NCBI GenBank assembly: GCA_037074705.1
Contig: CM073590.1
Coordinates: 4,400,001-4,464,000, forward strand
DNA length: 64,000 nt
Direction of reading: 5' to 3'
Origin: Zhengitettix transpicula
Lineage: Eukaryota; Arthropoda; Insecta; Orthoptera; Tetrigidae
Part shown: one piece after another, positions 47,096-58,870 of the stretch
How positions within the stretch are numbered: the stretch's first letter is position 1
Layout: every line of letters starts with the position of its first letter
Notes under the pieces: generated by a model
The model's database searches: none
The model's input: only the letters and a program-made list of their open reading frames with translations
What the model was told of the DNA's origin: nothing
Translations under genes and position numbers: made by a program

Positions 47096-49216
47096 ATTAA
47101 AACATCATTAAAAGTTTCATTCAAAAAAATTCACAAACGTTTCTCACGTTTCAAAGATAAATGGTGGTGCATTCATAAAAATAACGCTGAAAATTAAATA
47201 CATGTCGAATAAAAGGTTTTTATATTTATTTCATGCTTTCAGATAACTTCTCCTAAATAATTGCCGTTGAAATTAATATTATTTAAATGCAAGGACGTTT
47301 AAACAACCACAACTTTAGAAAAGTCGAACTTATGGTTATTAAAAACTCATTCTTAACCTCAAATTCTCTCATTTTATATCTAGAATCTACTCTTACATTA
47401 GTATATAGTATTAAACTTAACACAGCCAATATTTTCTACTACAAATCACAGATTATTTTTATGAATATTTAATCTAAATGATTACATATGCTCCAACACA
47501 GCCACAATTCTTATTAATATTACGAAATGACACATGATTTCCAACTACGATCAAAATTTTGAATATTAAATGTTACCAGATACTATTTATCATTGAAAAA
47601 GATATTCTAATAGTATTATTTTTCAATTTTAGAACAATGTGATTCATTAATATACATCCTTGAAACAAGAGGTAGTAAATTCAAGTTGGCCGCTATTATT
47701 TATTATTACGCAGAGGTAAAAATTTTAAATTGCTTTCAGAGAACTTTTTGCGTTCTGCATAATGCGTAGATATATGATCTAACGCATTTTATTTTCACTG
47801 ATACATTTTGAATAGAAGATGTTTTTAATTTTGTAGAACGAAATTACAGAATAATTGGCGACACGTACGTACGTAATCACCGTAATGATTGTTCCGTTTT
47901 ACGTAGCGGCTGTAAAAAAAACTGATTTGAAATGAAAATTGGAACTAGTCAAAGCGGTCAATTCATTTCCGAACACTTCTTAGACCCACTTCTTTAACAT
48001 TTGGTAATTTCAAACGTGAAAGTTTAAAGAATCGGAATAAATTTCCTCATCACGTGACGTCAGAAAATACGCCATACACGAAATTTTAATGTTCAATTGG
48101 GACTCCGAGTACGATGTTTTTTATTTTTTCTTAAGAATGAAGAAATACAACACCGCAAGTGCCTTGTAGCGTGTTCAGAAATTTTTTAAAGGAATACAGA
48201 ACTTAGTTGTTTCAGTGAAACTGTTATTTTTTTCCGTATTTTGTAACCGAATAATGTTTCCGATTTATAAGCTGAAATAAACTAAACATATATTGCAGAA
48301 AAGATGCTGTTACGTAGGCCGTATTATTTTACAAAAAGGAACTTGGCCCTAGTATCTTTATATAGTATTTTATAAATTATTTATTAATATCAATTTTATG
48401 TGATACATTTTTAAATGTTAGTTTGTCAACATTCGAAAAATGTTAAAATAAATAGAAATTAACTTATTTCGAATAATATTAGTAACATTATAGATTTTCT
48501 CCTCTTATCAAGTATCATTTCATTGGGAATACGTACGTCACGTCGCCACACAGTTATCATAATCAAAGGTTTACCGGGAACACACATTTCTTATTCTACA
48601 ACTAAACCAGAAATATTTATTGTTACTTTAGGCCACATTCAAAGACATTGAAAATTGAGTTGAAGATGAAAGTCGTGTACCCATTATTTTTGTTTCAGGA
48701 TGAGTTACAGTTGAAAAATATTAACGTGCACTTCGTAACATAGTTCTATTTCTCTAAAAAATTCTAGTCCGAGTATGCTGGCAACGGTAAGAAATCGATT
48801 AGCAATTAATTCATCGTGAAGTCGTTGTATATGAAGGAAGAATGTCTCAGCGAAGTCAGATTGAATCCAACGTTTAGAACTGTAAGAAACTGAATTGTGG
48901 AATAAATGTATGAAACTAAATTGTCTATCCCTGAAGATGATCAGAATTTGTGACTGTTCGAAATTTGGATTAAATCATTCTTTCCTGACACTTCCTTATT
49001 TCTCAAAGTGATTTCCGACGCAGGCAATACCAATTCTCTCTTATCGTACTACGATGGCGGATCTTTACAAAGTTCCTAATTAGTCGTAGGCACATGTTCC
49101 CCGTGTGGTAAAGTGTCTTAAGGAATTTGGTGAAAAACGTGTACGAGTGGCGTGTGTTGGAGCCAGCCCAGCCAAGCCAGGTGTAGTGCACAGGTGCTCA
49201 CTCTTGCGAAGCTCAC
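47096..49216. other. Intron 1 next to exon 1, AT-rich
   Basis: Contains TCACGTGACGTCAG at 48050-48063, an E-box overlapping a CRE-like palindrome, and a hammerhead-like relic near 48931 (plus strand CTGAAGA ... CGAAA). No gene seen. Confidence 0.45.
48925..48970 (+). ncRNA. Hammerhead-like relic
   Basis: CUGAAGA (48931-48937), a stem II of GAUCAG/CUGUUC with five of six pairs, then GAAA (48960-48963), but UUUG replaces the expected CGUC. Probably a decayed PLE terminus. Confidence 0.3.
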
Positions 49217-49283
49217 CGACGATGTCCGCGGCGGAGAGGAGCAGCAGCTGTAGCAGCAGGATGAGACAGCGCCGCGCAGCCAT
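49217..49283 (-). CDS. DIP-like gene, exon 1 (initiator Met and signal peptide)
   Basis: ATG at 49283-49281 opens a 22-codon segment, MAARRC followed by LILLLQLLLLSAADIV. This is a short basic start followed by a leucine-rich hydrophobic core, a classic secretory signal peptide. A donor G|GTGAGC follows at 49216 and leaves phase 1. The spare G joins the AT that opens exon 2 to give Asp23, so direct splicing over 43 kb is consistent. An in-frame ATG lies 25 codons upstream at 49358, but it would place an Arg/Gly-rich stretch before the hydrophobic core, so I prefer 49283. Several out-of-frame upstream ATGs lie in the presumed 5' UTR (for example at 49407 and 49372). The surrounding sequence is GC-rich, unlike the rest of the window. 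Confidence 0.72.
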
Positions 49284-49420
49284 GTGGACGCGGCGACTCC
49301 CACATGCCGACTGCAGTCCTCCACGACCACCGTACCTTCCCGCCCGCGCGTGCCGCACGAGCGCATGCGCACAACCCGGGGTGCACTTCCGTATACACTA
49401 CAGCCATATTATATTAACTC
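49284..49420 (-). promoter_or_regulatory. CpG-rich promoter/5' UTR region of the DIP-like gene
   Basis: The DNA just upstream of the start codon is strikingly rich in C, G and CpG inside an AT-rich window. It contains the self-complementary GCGCATGCGC at 49361-49370, which fits the NRF1 consensus on both strands. A weak AT-rich stretch lies further upstream near 49405-49425, but no convincing TATA box or initiator can be assigned. Promoter identity is an inference from position next to the signal-peptide exon. Confidence 0.45.
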
Positions 49421-49917
49421 CAGCATTAGATGAGTGTTCCACTTTTTCTTAACGACGCCAGGTTCTCATAGTGTCGGTCAGGGTCTCATTGACGTATTCG
49501 ATCCGTTTCGATCGCTAGCATCGCTTCACCCACTCCCGTGAATTCTTCCTTTGTTGCGTTTTGTTCCTCTATGAAGAGCGCATTCATCCATTTAGACATT
49601 AATGGGACGATACTCAACACTTCCAAAAATTAGCTCTTTAAAAGTTAATTACATTAACATATAGTTATTGTAGTTTCCTGTAATTTTGGAATCAATGCTG
49701 GAAGTCTTCTGGCTTCATTGTGACCACATCTACAACGGTTCTGCTTGAATTTATTCAATTAAGTTATAATGTCGGCCGTTCAACTGGAGTTCCATTTTAT
49801 GGAACGGATAGTAATTACAGAGTTTAGGTCGGGAGTACGTAGGAGATATGATAAGAAATATTTTGCAATAAAGAACGAACCTACAGCCACGTTGTTACGG
49901 TGCTGCAACCTTATATC
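49421..49917. other. Upstream region of the DIP-like gene
   Basis: No repeat or gene recognised. Composition returns gradually to AT-rich. Confidence 0.4.
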
Positions 49918-50242
49918 AACGCGATTGTCGAAGTACGGAGAAGGGAATGTTGCGTACCCACAGCAAACTCTTCTCCCGCTATCGGAAGAGCGTGGGTCAA
50001 GTACCCAATGCCCGTCCTACCTGATGCAGGTTTTCCAAGGGGTTTTCCCTGAATTACTTTTAGGCGAATGTCAGGTAGGATCCTCAAACTATAACCCGGG
50101 GGCCCTAGTTAACCGTTGGCTACCTTTCTCTACCCTTCCGCATCCCCTCTTTCAAATCCCTTCCTGCGCTATTAAAGGCGAGTTGCCACCTTGTGGATTA
50201 CCCTCATGTAGCCTGTTACCCTAAAAAAAAACAAAAAAAAAC
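49918..50242 (+). repeat. Family A interspersed repeat, near full length
   Basis: About 325 bp ending CTGTTACCCTAAAAAAAAAC and a second A run, as expected of a retroposed sequence. The centre (50012-50081) has paired arms: CCTACCTG with CAGGTAGG and GCAGG with CCCTG. The 151-codon frame that crosses it (49769-50224) is accidental. Confidence 0.8.
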
Positions 50243-50614
50243 TTGAGTTATCGCAATTGCGTAATTGTTTCCCCATTACTAGGCGGCCTAACGTTTGTCG
50301 CTGTCCATATTCAATGTTTTATTTAATTATCTAAAGCTATTCGAATGTTCCATCTTGGCTTCAACATTGTTCAGCAGAATTTGAATAGTTGCCTTACGTA
50401 TCAGATGAACTGGCCAAGTCAAAAAGTATAAGATGCCGGAAAGGCACGAAAATGAACCCATGTTTCTGTAGCAAACTATGACATTACGTTTATTGTGCTC
50501 TTCAACGAGTTTAATTTAATATAAAATATTCGTATATGAAGAATACATAATAGTTGCGCTATATTTACGACTGGCAAAGAAAAATCAATCGCTATAAACC
50601 ATAATGCAACGATA
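50243..50614. other. Spacer between family A copy and LINE relic
   Basis: GCACGAAAATGAACCCATG near 50443 recurs, as part of a diverged longer match, near 51401. Nothing else recognised. Confidence 0.4.
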
Positions 50615-50917
50615 AGTACAGCAGAATTATACACCATCTTCATGACCACGGAACTCTGTCTGGAAACACTGGAGGCCAACTCCAAGGTGGCAATACATAC
50701 AACAACCAGTACGGTGTACAGAAATGGTTCCATAAATCGAATTAGAGAGTATATAGTGAAAATCCATGGAAACGGTAACCAGTTCACTATAGCCTGGCTA
50801 CTGTCTCATAAGGACATAGTAGGACACGACAGGGCAGATCTTCTAGAGAAGATGAAAGCCGATCAGCAAGGAAGGACCAGTAACCTGCTAATCTGCAAAC
50901 AAAGGCCACTTACCTGA
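50615..50917 (+). pseudogene. RNase H-like domain of a LINE, relic
   Basis: The open frame reads STAELYTIF (the AELxAI motif of RNase H), then ANSKVAIHTTTSTV (where family members have a TDS; the catalytic Asp is replaced by Thr), then AWLLSHKDIVGHDRADLLEK (matching WxxSHxGIxGNExADxLAK with Asn and Glu changed). The order and spacing fit the RNase H domain at the end of Jockey-type LINE ORF2. Loss of the TDS aspartate argues for a dead remnant. No reverse transcriptase is visible upstream. Confidence 0.55.
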
Positions 50918-53327
50918 GTTGATCTTGGACAGACTGATCCTGAGAATATAAAGTACCTACGTAAAATAAAATGAAGCATATAAATACAAGTTAATAACCC
51001 ATAGTTATTTTATTGCGTCTGTGTACACTATAGAAAAAAATAATTTTTAACTATTATATAAAACGGTCACATTTTGGTTTTTGGAAAAAACAGTTATCTC
51101 TCACCAAGTCGCTAGTAGGTTTTTCCATTTTTGTATCCCGCTATTTGCCTTGTTTTCAAAGGAAGAGACTAATCAGCCCATTGTGCATACATTAGTTCAT
51201 CAACGCAAATTAAACGTTTGATATTGTCTCTTTTAATTACTAAAATAAAAATATTACTTAGCGTGTATTTTTGATTTGGTATAATTTTATGTAATCTTGA
51301 GCTTTTACCTATATTATTTTGTATATTCGAACATTTGTCTTCATTATCAGTTTTTTAGTTATAGACTGGCCAACTGAAATATTATTTGAGTTGTCGTCGG
51401 TAAGCCACGAAAATGAACCCATGATATTGATTTTTTTATTTATCAAGGGATAATATGGTCCGCAGGAAAGGATTGAACTTAATATAAAAATTATTAAGAG
51501 GAATGCTATCATTCCGACTTTAAATTAAGTGAACCGAAGTATTAAAAGCGAAGGGGCATTGAAAGTGTAGGCAACACGTAATACTACGTCTATGAGAAGG
51601 TATCTCTACTACCTCCACTAAATCGCTAATTATTTATTCTTCAAAAATTTATTGCCACCGAATTGAAATTCTCATTTAAGATCAACCAACTATATTTTTG
51701 GATATTTTTTTAAGACTTAATTCATGCCCAACAAAGTGTGAATCAAGCCATTTGTCAAGCTAGCCATATCATGTCTAACATTTCATTCTTTATTATATAA
51801 AAACAATATGGCTGTACAACTTTTCTGAAAGTGTAGATTGTCACTTATGGTACGGATCTACACGGCACCCATCATTCGACTTTCAGAATATCGACGATAG
51901 GAGAAAATTCTATGTTCAGATGTCATAAGAAAGCTCACTAGTATTAGCAAATGTAATTATTTGGTGAAACCAACAGTATGATAATATAAAATCAGACTAC
52001 ATTAACGGTAAAAAGCACTGTTGACGTTGAAATTGATGTGCAGAAATAACCATAAACAGTACCTATATGCACTAATATTTTTAAAGTTATTGTGATTTTA
52101 ATTATAGGACAGGAAGTTATGTTATGCTGATGTTTTGCGATGTATTCATAAATTGATGTTTTTATATAAATAGTAACGTTTTATTGTTTATTCAGGATGA
52201 TTATAACCACGTTAATCTGAAAAGGATGTTAACTTAAAGGTTCATGTGAAACTTGGGTGCAAGTACATCGACAACTGTAGGAGACTTAGAACATTTTTGA
52301 CGAAAATCTAAATGCTTTGCATCATGCGAACGGAGTTTTCTGAACATTGGTCTTCGTTTTCAAGCAACTTTCCGTTCTGTAATAGTGTGATGACCTCTAT
52401 AGATTCCTGAGGTTTATTTCCCTCTTGAGCTTTGGAAGTTAAAAAAATGTTCTTCCCTTTTTCCTTAATTCTCATTATCGGTTAATACAGACACTTCCAA
52501 AACCCGATAAAACTTTATTCTCTTTATTTATAAAGCTCGTATCGACTACAGAGTCATTAGCGACCACTGCGTTATTATGTTACATATTAGTGCGAAACTT
52601 CTGGCTAAACCTGCTCGTTCTCTTGTGACATTTTTATATTTATATTATATCACTGTTACATTAAATAATGCAACGCTTTTAAAACATTTATATAAATAAT
52701 ACAGGATAAATTTTTTGTCTCTGTGTTACATTTTCGTTTAGGATTAAGTCAAGGCATCAAATACACTAAAATTCTACTTTAGTCTGTATTGATGGAAGAT
52801 TGGGCATTGCTATATTTAAAGTACTATAGCACAGATCAGATTTTGATGGGTTACTTGTATCTAGCTATTATAAATGACTAAGTTCTTTATCGCGTTATGG
52901 AATACTGTTCCTTTCTTCCAATAGCTTTATTGTTCATTATACTGTCAAAATTTCCTATTTCTGGGCGAGGATCACTGGTTTTGATGGTTTTCCAGATGCT
53001 GTTCCATTTGACGAACCAACTTTCTATATAAGGAATTGTAACCTAAGACCAATATTCGCCTTAAGTGATTAACGTTTTCTTTAATTCTTGTATGTATTTT
53101 ATGGAGTAGTTTATCTGAAAAACGAACTGCAATATGGAAGCCTGTGAGAGCATTCTCTCGCAGGTGAAACTTCCCAGAGAGCTCTGGAGGAGGCACCTTT
53201 GTGGATGAATTCAATTCTGTCTGGTTTCTTGAACTAAGGTTCCCACATGCCGAGGCACTTAGGCCTGTTTTGAGAAGTGTATGTTCCGGGGTCGAAGAGT
53301 AAACGGCAAGAGTTGTCCGCTATTCCT
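50918..53327. other. AT-rich stretch upstream of the DIP-like gene
   Basis: An 80-codon minus-strand frame (52972-53214, starting MNSSTKVPPPELSGKF) is unrecognised. No gene or family repeat besides the short match near 51401. Confidence 0.45.
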
Positions 53328-53573
53328 ATTGGAATAGTCGGCCAGCTGCCACATAAACTGGTCAAGGTACGGAGAGGGGAAAGCAGCGACCCCACCAGGA
53401 AACCCCTCTCCCACCATCGGAAGGGCGTGGGACGAATACCAAATTCCCGGCCTACCTGATGCAGGTTTTTCTAGAGTTTTACCTGCATCACGTTTAGACG
53501 AATTGCCAGGTAGGATCCCTAAACCATAGCCATAGCCCTAGTTAACCCTTGGCTATCTTGCTCTACCTTTTCG
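53328..53573 (+). repeat. Family A interspersed repeat, 3' truncated
   Basis: Starts ATTGGAATAGTCGGCCAGCT, contains the hairpin segment at 53450-53514 with GATGCAGG/CCTGCATC arms, and breaks off at GGCTATCTTGCTCTACC without the A-rich tail. Confidence 0.75.
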
Positions 53574-54887
53574 TAATAATTGAAATTTTTAGCACAAAGA
53601 AATGTATGAAAACAAAAGGTCAAACTCGAAAAATATAAGAAGTACTTGTAATCTTTGTGAACCACCCAACGGAAGTGAAAATTATTTAATTTATTTTTTA
53701 ACTCATGAATTATAAGTAGACAAAAAATGTAATATACATCACTCCGTTTGTCTTATACATTAAATGAGACGCAACTCTCATCGTCAATTTACATTCGATT
53801 ATTTTTATTTCAAAAATATATATACTTCGATACTTTTATTACAATGATTACTTAGTTTTTATTAATTATTCTTTAATTTCATTATACAGTATTTCTAAAG
53901 TTAAGAATGATATTTTTATTGGTCGTTATAATGAATAAAATAATTATTTGGAACTGAAATTTTGCGCAACGGAATGGAATAATTAGTAGATGTTTTTGTC
54001 GGGTTTTCCATTGCCTTGATTGGTTTTAAGTAAAGGAGGTTAAGAATAGAGAAACATATAAGATGCACGAGACAGACCAAAGATAAAGATATAGCAATAA
54101 GAACACTTCTCTTTTCTTAATAATATAAGAGAGGCATAAAACTAAATGCGTCGTAGTGTTAGAAACAGCCGTACAATGTTAGAGTGACAGAATAGAGAAA
54201 AGGGATACAAAAAGAAATAGGAACGCTGTGTCGCCAGATGATGTCACTTATAGGGCCAGAGTCCTGCTTCAGCAGATATGACGCCAGCAACTCTGCGACG
54301 CACACTCATTTTCTATTTCGCCATCAATTGATTGGGTCGTATCAATGTGAAAATGTTGTTCGACTGGACATAATGAAACACATTTAATTTAATTAATAAA
54401 TTCTTCATTTATATATATTCTGGACTAATATATTCAGTATACGAATCGCTCCCTGTGATGTTTATTATTGATACACAAGATGGGTAACAGACCGGCAGGT
54501 TTACGATTAAATACACGATACCCCCTCCCCGCCCCCTTTCCATTACTCTCTCTGTCTCAGCATGATCTCCTCTATTTCGCTTGCGTAATGCATTCACCTT
54601 CTTACTGTCAAAGTTTCCGGAGTGTTTATTTTTGCAAGTTTTGAAATTTTTCCGCAGTCCAAATATTTCTAATTTGTAAATTTATTAATCACTTTTATAG
54701 CACACTTTTCTGAATTAATTATTTTGGCGCGTTTTATTAAATTAATTTGTTATAATGAAAATCTGGAAATACATTTCAAAATTTGGATAAAGGAAGGAAT
54801 TTTCCCGGCCATAAATAGCCATAAATAGCTTGCTTACGGTTCCAGGAAATGCGACGCTAAACAAGCGCTGTAGCGAATCAAGAAGTG
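53574..54887. other. AT-rich stretch
   Basis: No gene or repeat recognised. A pyrimidine/C-rich patch lies at 54520-54560. Confidence 0.5.
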
Positions 54888-55335
54888 TGTTACTAATTAG
54901 GAAGATTTCTGACAATAAGAGGGTAGTTTTGTAAAAAGAAAGGGAATATAACTAGGTTGGAGAAGGTAGCAGAGAGAGACTCTGTTTGATTGTGGAGGCC
55001 GGCGGTCGCATTTGCTGAGGAGGGTCGCCAGACTGAGAACGGTTCCAACACCAAAACCGCTACAACTTCCAAAGAAGTGAATCTTATCGAACAGTTAGCC
55101 GTTGGGGTTTCTTTTCTGGAGTATTTGCGTTTTAAATGTTAGAGTATTTCAAGTTCTACTTAAACACGGGAAACCTGAGGCGGAGTTCATGCTCTAGGAA
55201 GCCGGTATATATTATTCAACTATGTATGTAGTTTACTTTTCTTTAGTAAAAATTTCATATAATAAATTAAATTTCTTTTATATTTTCTTTTTTTGTGGTA
55301 ATTTTGCTACATGGCACAACTTTTAAACTCCTGAT
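54888..55335 (+). mobile_element. Short degenerate LTR
   Basis: Begins TGTTACTAATTAGGAAG, like the LTR start at 7773 (TGTAACACTAATTAGAGG), and ends TTTTGCTACA at 55311, followed by TGGCACAAC where a primer site would lie. About 424 bp. No internal region follows. Boundaries are tentative. Confidence 0.4.
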
Positions 55336-57446
55336 AAATTTTTATTATTATTTTAAAATCAAGAGTAACGCGCTACACTTTCAATTCATTTGAAAACACG
55401 CTAGAATGAATAATCACTTTATGTACCGTATATAATTAGTTCTTTGTTTCGTCGTTTGACAGTAGTTTCCGGTGTATTGACGGATCGAATTTCCCTAGCT
55501 ACGCGAGGACTCATCGGAACACCACAGTTGCATTTAAAGTTACAACTAAATCTTCAATTATTTCCTATCATGAAATCTGGACCAATTGAAAATAAATCTG
55601 ATGGGAATCATTTGGAGAATACGTAGACCTTTCTGGTTTTTCCTCAGACCCAGAGTGATTTCTAATTTTTAAAGTATAATAATGACTTTGATAATGAACA
55701 CGCAGGATTTGTCAGAGCCTGTTAATTGTGACTGTCACCTGGTTTCTGCGGCCTGGCCAGACTAATGTATCGGTTCCGCTGGACACGACTGTCTGTCACG
55801 TCCCTCTCCGAAACCGTCCACCGCGATTTACTGCTGACTGCCTTCTCCATTGACGTGCTCGCAATCTGACCTAGAAGCCACGATTAACTGTCGCATGTCA
55901 TTGAGTAGTTTCACCAGATTATCGTTTTCAAGTTGGTTTGTATTTCGTTCACAAAAAGTTTTCGTTGCGTTAAATACTATGAAAATCCGTGTTTGTCTCC
56001 AGTGACGTACAATAAATGTTATTGAGAGACCACAACTTTTATTGAGGTATTTCTACGTGTTACAAATTAGTAGCTATTATGTTCTAATATAATTGTAACA
56101 AATATCATTTCCTAACAGAGAATACATTAAATATACTAAATTACGTATCTTATTTCTGATTATGAAATTAAATTAGAAATGGAAGACTTTCTTCTATTCA
56201 TGATATTTATTTCTTATGTTTCGTATAGAAACTTAATAGAAACATTGTAGAGACGGTATACAGAGGTTTATCTTCCCCAGAAATATTTTTTGGATGTATT
56301 AACATCACGTTTTAGCCCAATCGGTTCTTAAACTGTTGTTAGTTTGAAATAATTAGTCCAATCGCTTAATCAGAGACGGATGAAGAAAATTGCGTGCTTA
56401 TAATAATTTTTGTCAAGCCTGGAAAGCATATCACTCTAGCAGACAATTTCATTTAACTTAATTTTAAAATCTACTCAGTCTCAGCATTTAATGCTTATAT
56501 AATTTTTAACAATAAGTACAACACTCCAATTTGGTTCGCGTATGCTTAAAATTTTTAGACACATCAATTATCTGAAATCAACAGTACCTATCAAATAATC
56601 GGTTACAAAAATCGACTTACTTGAGTAGAATCCATAACTTACTTTTGGACCATCCGTCCAATCAATTAGGTTGATAAAATTATTTTGTCATCTAATGAAA
56701 TTCATAATAGTGATAATTAATCATCTCTAGTCTATCGATTATACATTTTAGTTCAACATAATACTTGGGGATTTTAACGGACCTTTACATTTTTGAATGT
56801 ATTTTTACAATATTTTGCGTTTAATTTGCATTGAGTTTTCCTATTTTATATATTATGTTAGGACTTGCACTATTTTTAAACGAAGATTTCTCTTTCAAAG
56901 AACATACAAGTATTTTTTTTAAAAAAATCTTGTTACCTTCGCCACCACATTTACACAGAAAAGAGAGCGAAATTAGTAGATTATTTTGGTATTTATAATT
57001 TTTTTCTAGACGCTACCGTTCGTCTATTGTTAATTATTTTCTGTTCGATATTTTCTAGGTTGGCTGTGCTTTGAGTTAGGCATTGTTTTTAGTAGCGTTT
57101 AGTCGCTGGTTGTTTTTTTTTAATCAGCCGAGAGAAAAGTTAGTAAAAGTAAGGACGCCGGCGATCACGTATAACATCAGATCGGTTTATAATTGGGTAG
57201 CATAATGTTTTCTATCAATATTCCCACTAACTCATTCCAATTCTAGACAAGAATTAACAGTATCACCTGGTCATCAACCGATATTAGTTGATTTCCGATT
57301 GGGCACTGCGTATTTTTCTCTCCGGACGTGAGGACTCGAAGCTGTGACCTGTCTCCGTCTCAGTGATTGGTTTCGGCGCTTCTGCTGTGGGATTTGCACC
57401 ACAAACATTAAGGTGAAAGATACTCAGTTTGTTAAATAACTGTGCC

Positions 57447-57499
<53 letters not shown>

Positions 57500-57954
57500 C
57501 GATTGTGACTGCACTACTATAAGAAAATTGTTTCTCGTTTAAAATATTCTTACTAACTCATGTTAAATTGTTAAAAAAGTACCGTCTGTTAGTGGCGATA
57601 TCCTTTACAAATCAATTATAGAATAAATAATATATGTTTTGTGAAATTGCTATACTACTTAATTTGTGCGTCGATAATTAATATTAAACATTGAACTTTT
57701 CAAAATTTATTTTCAGTTGCTATGGATTTAATTCCCAGAAATAGCCTAGAAAGGGAAAAATTATAACCGTTTCATTTATTTACTTTTCTCCATTCAATTC
57801 TGTTTCGTTCATAGTTTTAGATTGTTCAAACATTAATTTAGTTTTCCATTTTTTTTGTGCCCAAATTCGGTGGCGCCCAATTTATGTGTTTGGATTTACT
57901 AAATGTAATTGTCGAAATGTATGTTAAATACTAAACTTTGAACAATATAATATT
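55336..57954. other. AT-rich stretch with an (AT)n tract
   Basis: (AT)n at 57449-57500, with one G interruption. The open frame running through it is low-complexity. No gene recognised. Confidence 0.5.
57449..57500. repeat. (AT)n microsatellite
   Basis: About 52 bp of TA dinucleotides with one G interruption, upstream of the DIP-like gene. Confidence 0.9.
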
Positions 57955-58095
57955 ATATGGCCGACCTTCTGTGCAGGGGGCAGAGTGACTACCTGCATCA
58001 CAGAGATACCGGTTTCGAATCCCGGCGAGGGATGTTTGTATAAGTGAGAGAAACTCTCATTTCATATATATACATATATATATATATATATAAGT
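57955..58095 (+). mobile_element. tRNA-like SINE fragment followed by (AT)n
   Basis: GGTTTCGAATCCCGGCGAGG (58011-58030) is a B box with one inserted T. The upstream half CAGGGGGCAGAGTGACTACC has a weak A box. It runs into an (AT)n tract at 58064-58092. Confidence 0.5.
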
Positions 58096-58104
58096 CTGAT
58101 GTGA

Positions 58105-58870
58105 TTATTAAACACATAAACAGCAGATTGAACAAAATACAATTAATTTCTCTTAATGTCGTTACCTTATTCCCAATGATTTAGTCATTAACAGTTTGAA
58201 AAACCAAAACCAAAAGAGGGCTATGGTATACAATCTTGTAGAGAGAGCTATATTACTTTCCAATTCCAAGTTCCATCAACACAACTTAAATATATTTTAA
58301 TCTCCAATGAATACAATTTAAATTTTATTATTAAACACAAACAGTAGATTGAACAAAATCCATTATCCTACTGTCACTCAGCCCCAAACACCTAAAACCA
58401 TTTTTTTTTCTCGTACTCCCTTATTACAAATGTCTACATCATAAATTTATCCAAATATTCAAATAATATCAAATATCCATCATTTACAGATCCACTATTA
58501 CCCTTTCTTACTTGATTAAAAACCACAAGGACCCACTTGACACCTACAGTAAACACTGTGTTGTTTACAAAATCTCTTGCTCTAATTGTAATTCCTGCTA
58601 CATAGGGCAAACGAAACGTTCCATTAATATACGTATCAAGGAACATGTGTCTAATATCAAACTTCCCATTGAAAAACAATCTGTAGTATCCAAACATATC
58701 AATTCTAAACATACATATGATTGGCAAAATGCTATGATTTGACACTAGGTATAATTGCAGACTCATTTCAGAGATGCTTCACATTAAATCAAACATCACA
58801 GCCATTAATGAACAGACACTATGAAACTTAATAATTGCTATGATCCCTTATTGTTACGCTAAACCTTCGA
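58105..58870 (+). mobile_element. Penelope-like element fragment, frameshifted (GIY-YIG region)
   Basis: Pieces in several frames: NLVERAILLSNSKFHQHNLN near 58229-58289, the PLE segment after the reverse transcriptase; then an SPKHLKP segment near 58380; then a frame at 58512-58742 with YKISCSNCNSCYIGQTKRS and KHINSKHTYDW. It is the same family as 22.0-22.7 kb but in opposite orientation and more damaged. ATTATTAAACACA...ACAG.AGATTGAACAAAAT occurs twice (58109 and 58327), an internal tandem rearrangement. The reverse transcriptase is absent. Confidence 0.75.

Larger units (their letters stand above)
1901..49283 (-). other. DIP-like immunoglobulin-superfamily gene, 5' part (six coding exons, gene continues past the left edge)
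   Basis: Six exons on the minus strand join with compatible phases to give 266 complete codons plus one base. The order is signal peptide, Ig1 (Cys46-Cys107, Trp58), Ig2 (Cys150-Cys201, Trp162) and the start of Ig3 (Cys244, Trp256). In this family the three-Ig proteins are neuronal surface receptors, usually GPI- or membrane-anchored, that bind Dpr proteins and help specify synaptic partners. Signatures such as NVTVPVGREATL, WYMCQINTDPMKSQLGYLEV and MGAYLCIASNGVPPSVSKR match the DIP family better than lachesin. Introns, in transcript order, are about 43.4 kb, 288, 2251, 522 and 82 bp. The end of Ig3 and the C-terminal anchor lie outside the window. An additional exon inside intron 1 cannot be excluded. 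Which DIP paralogue this is cannot be decided here. Confidence 0.88.

Noticed and set aside
49769..50224. 151-codon open frame, the longest in the window
   Set aside because: Most of it is the family A repeat read in one frame; other copies of the repeat do not keep the frame open.
57284..57514. Frame with a Tyr/Ile run
   Set aside because: It is the translation of an (AT)n microsatellite.
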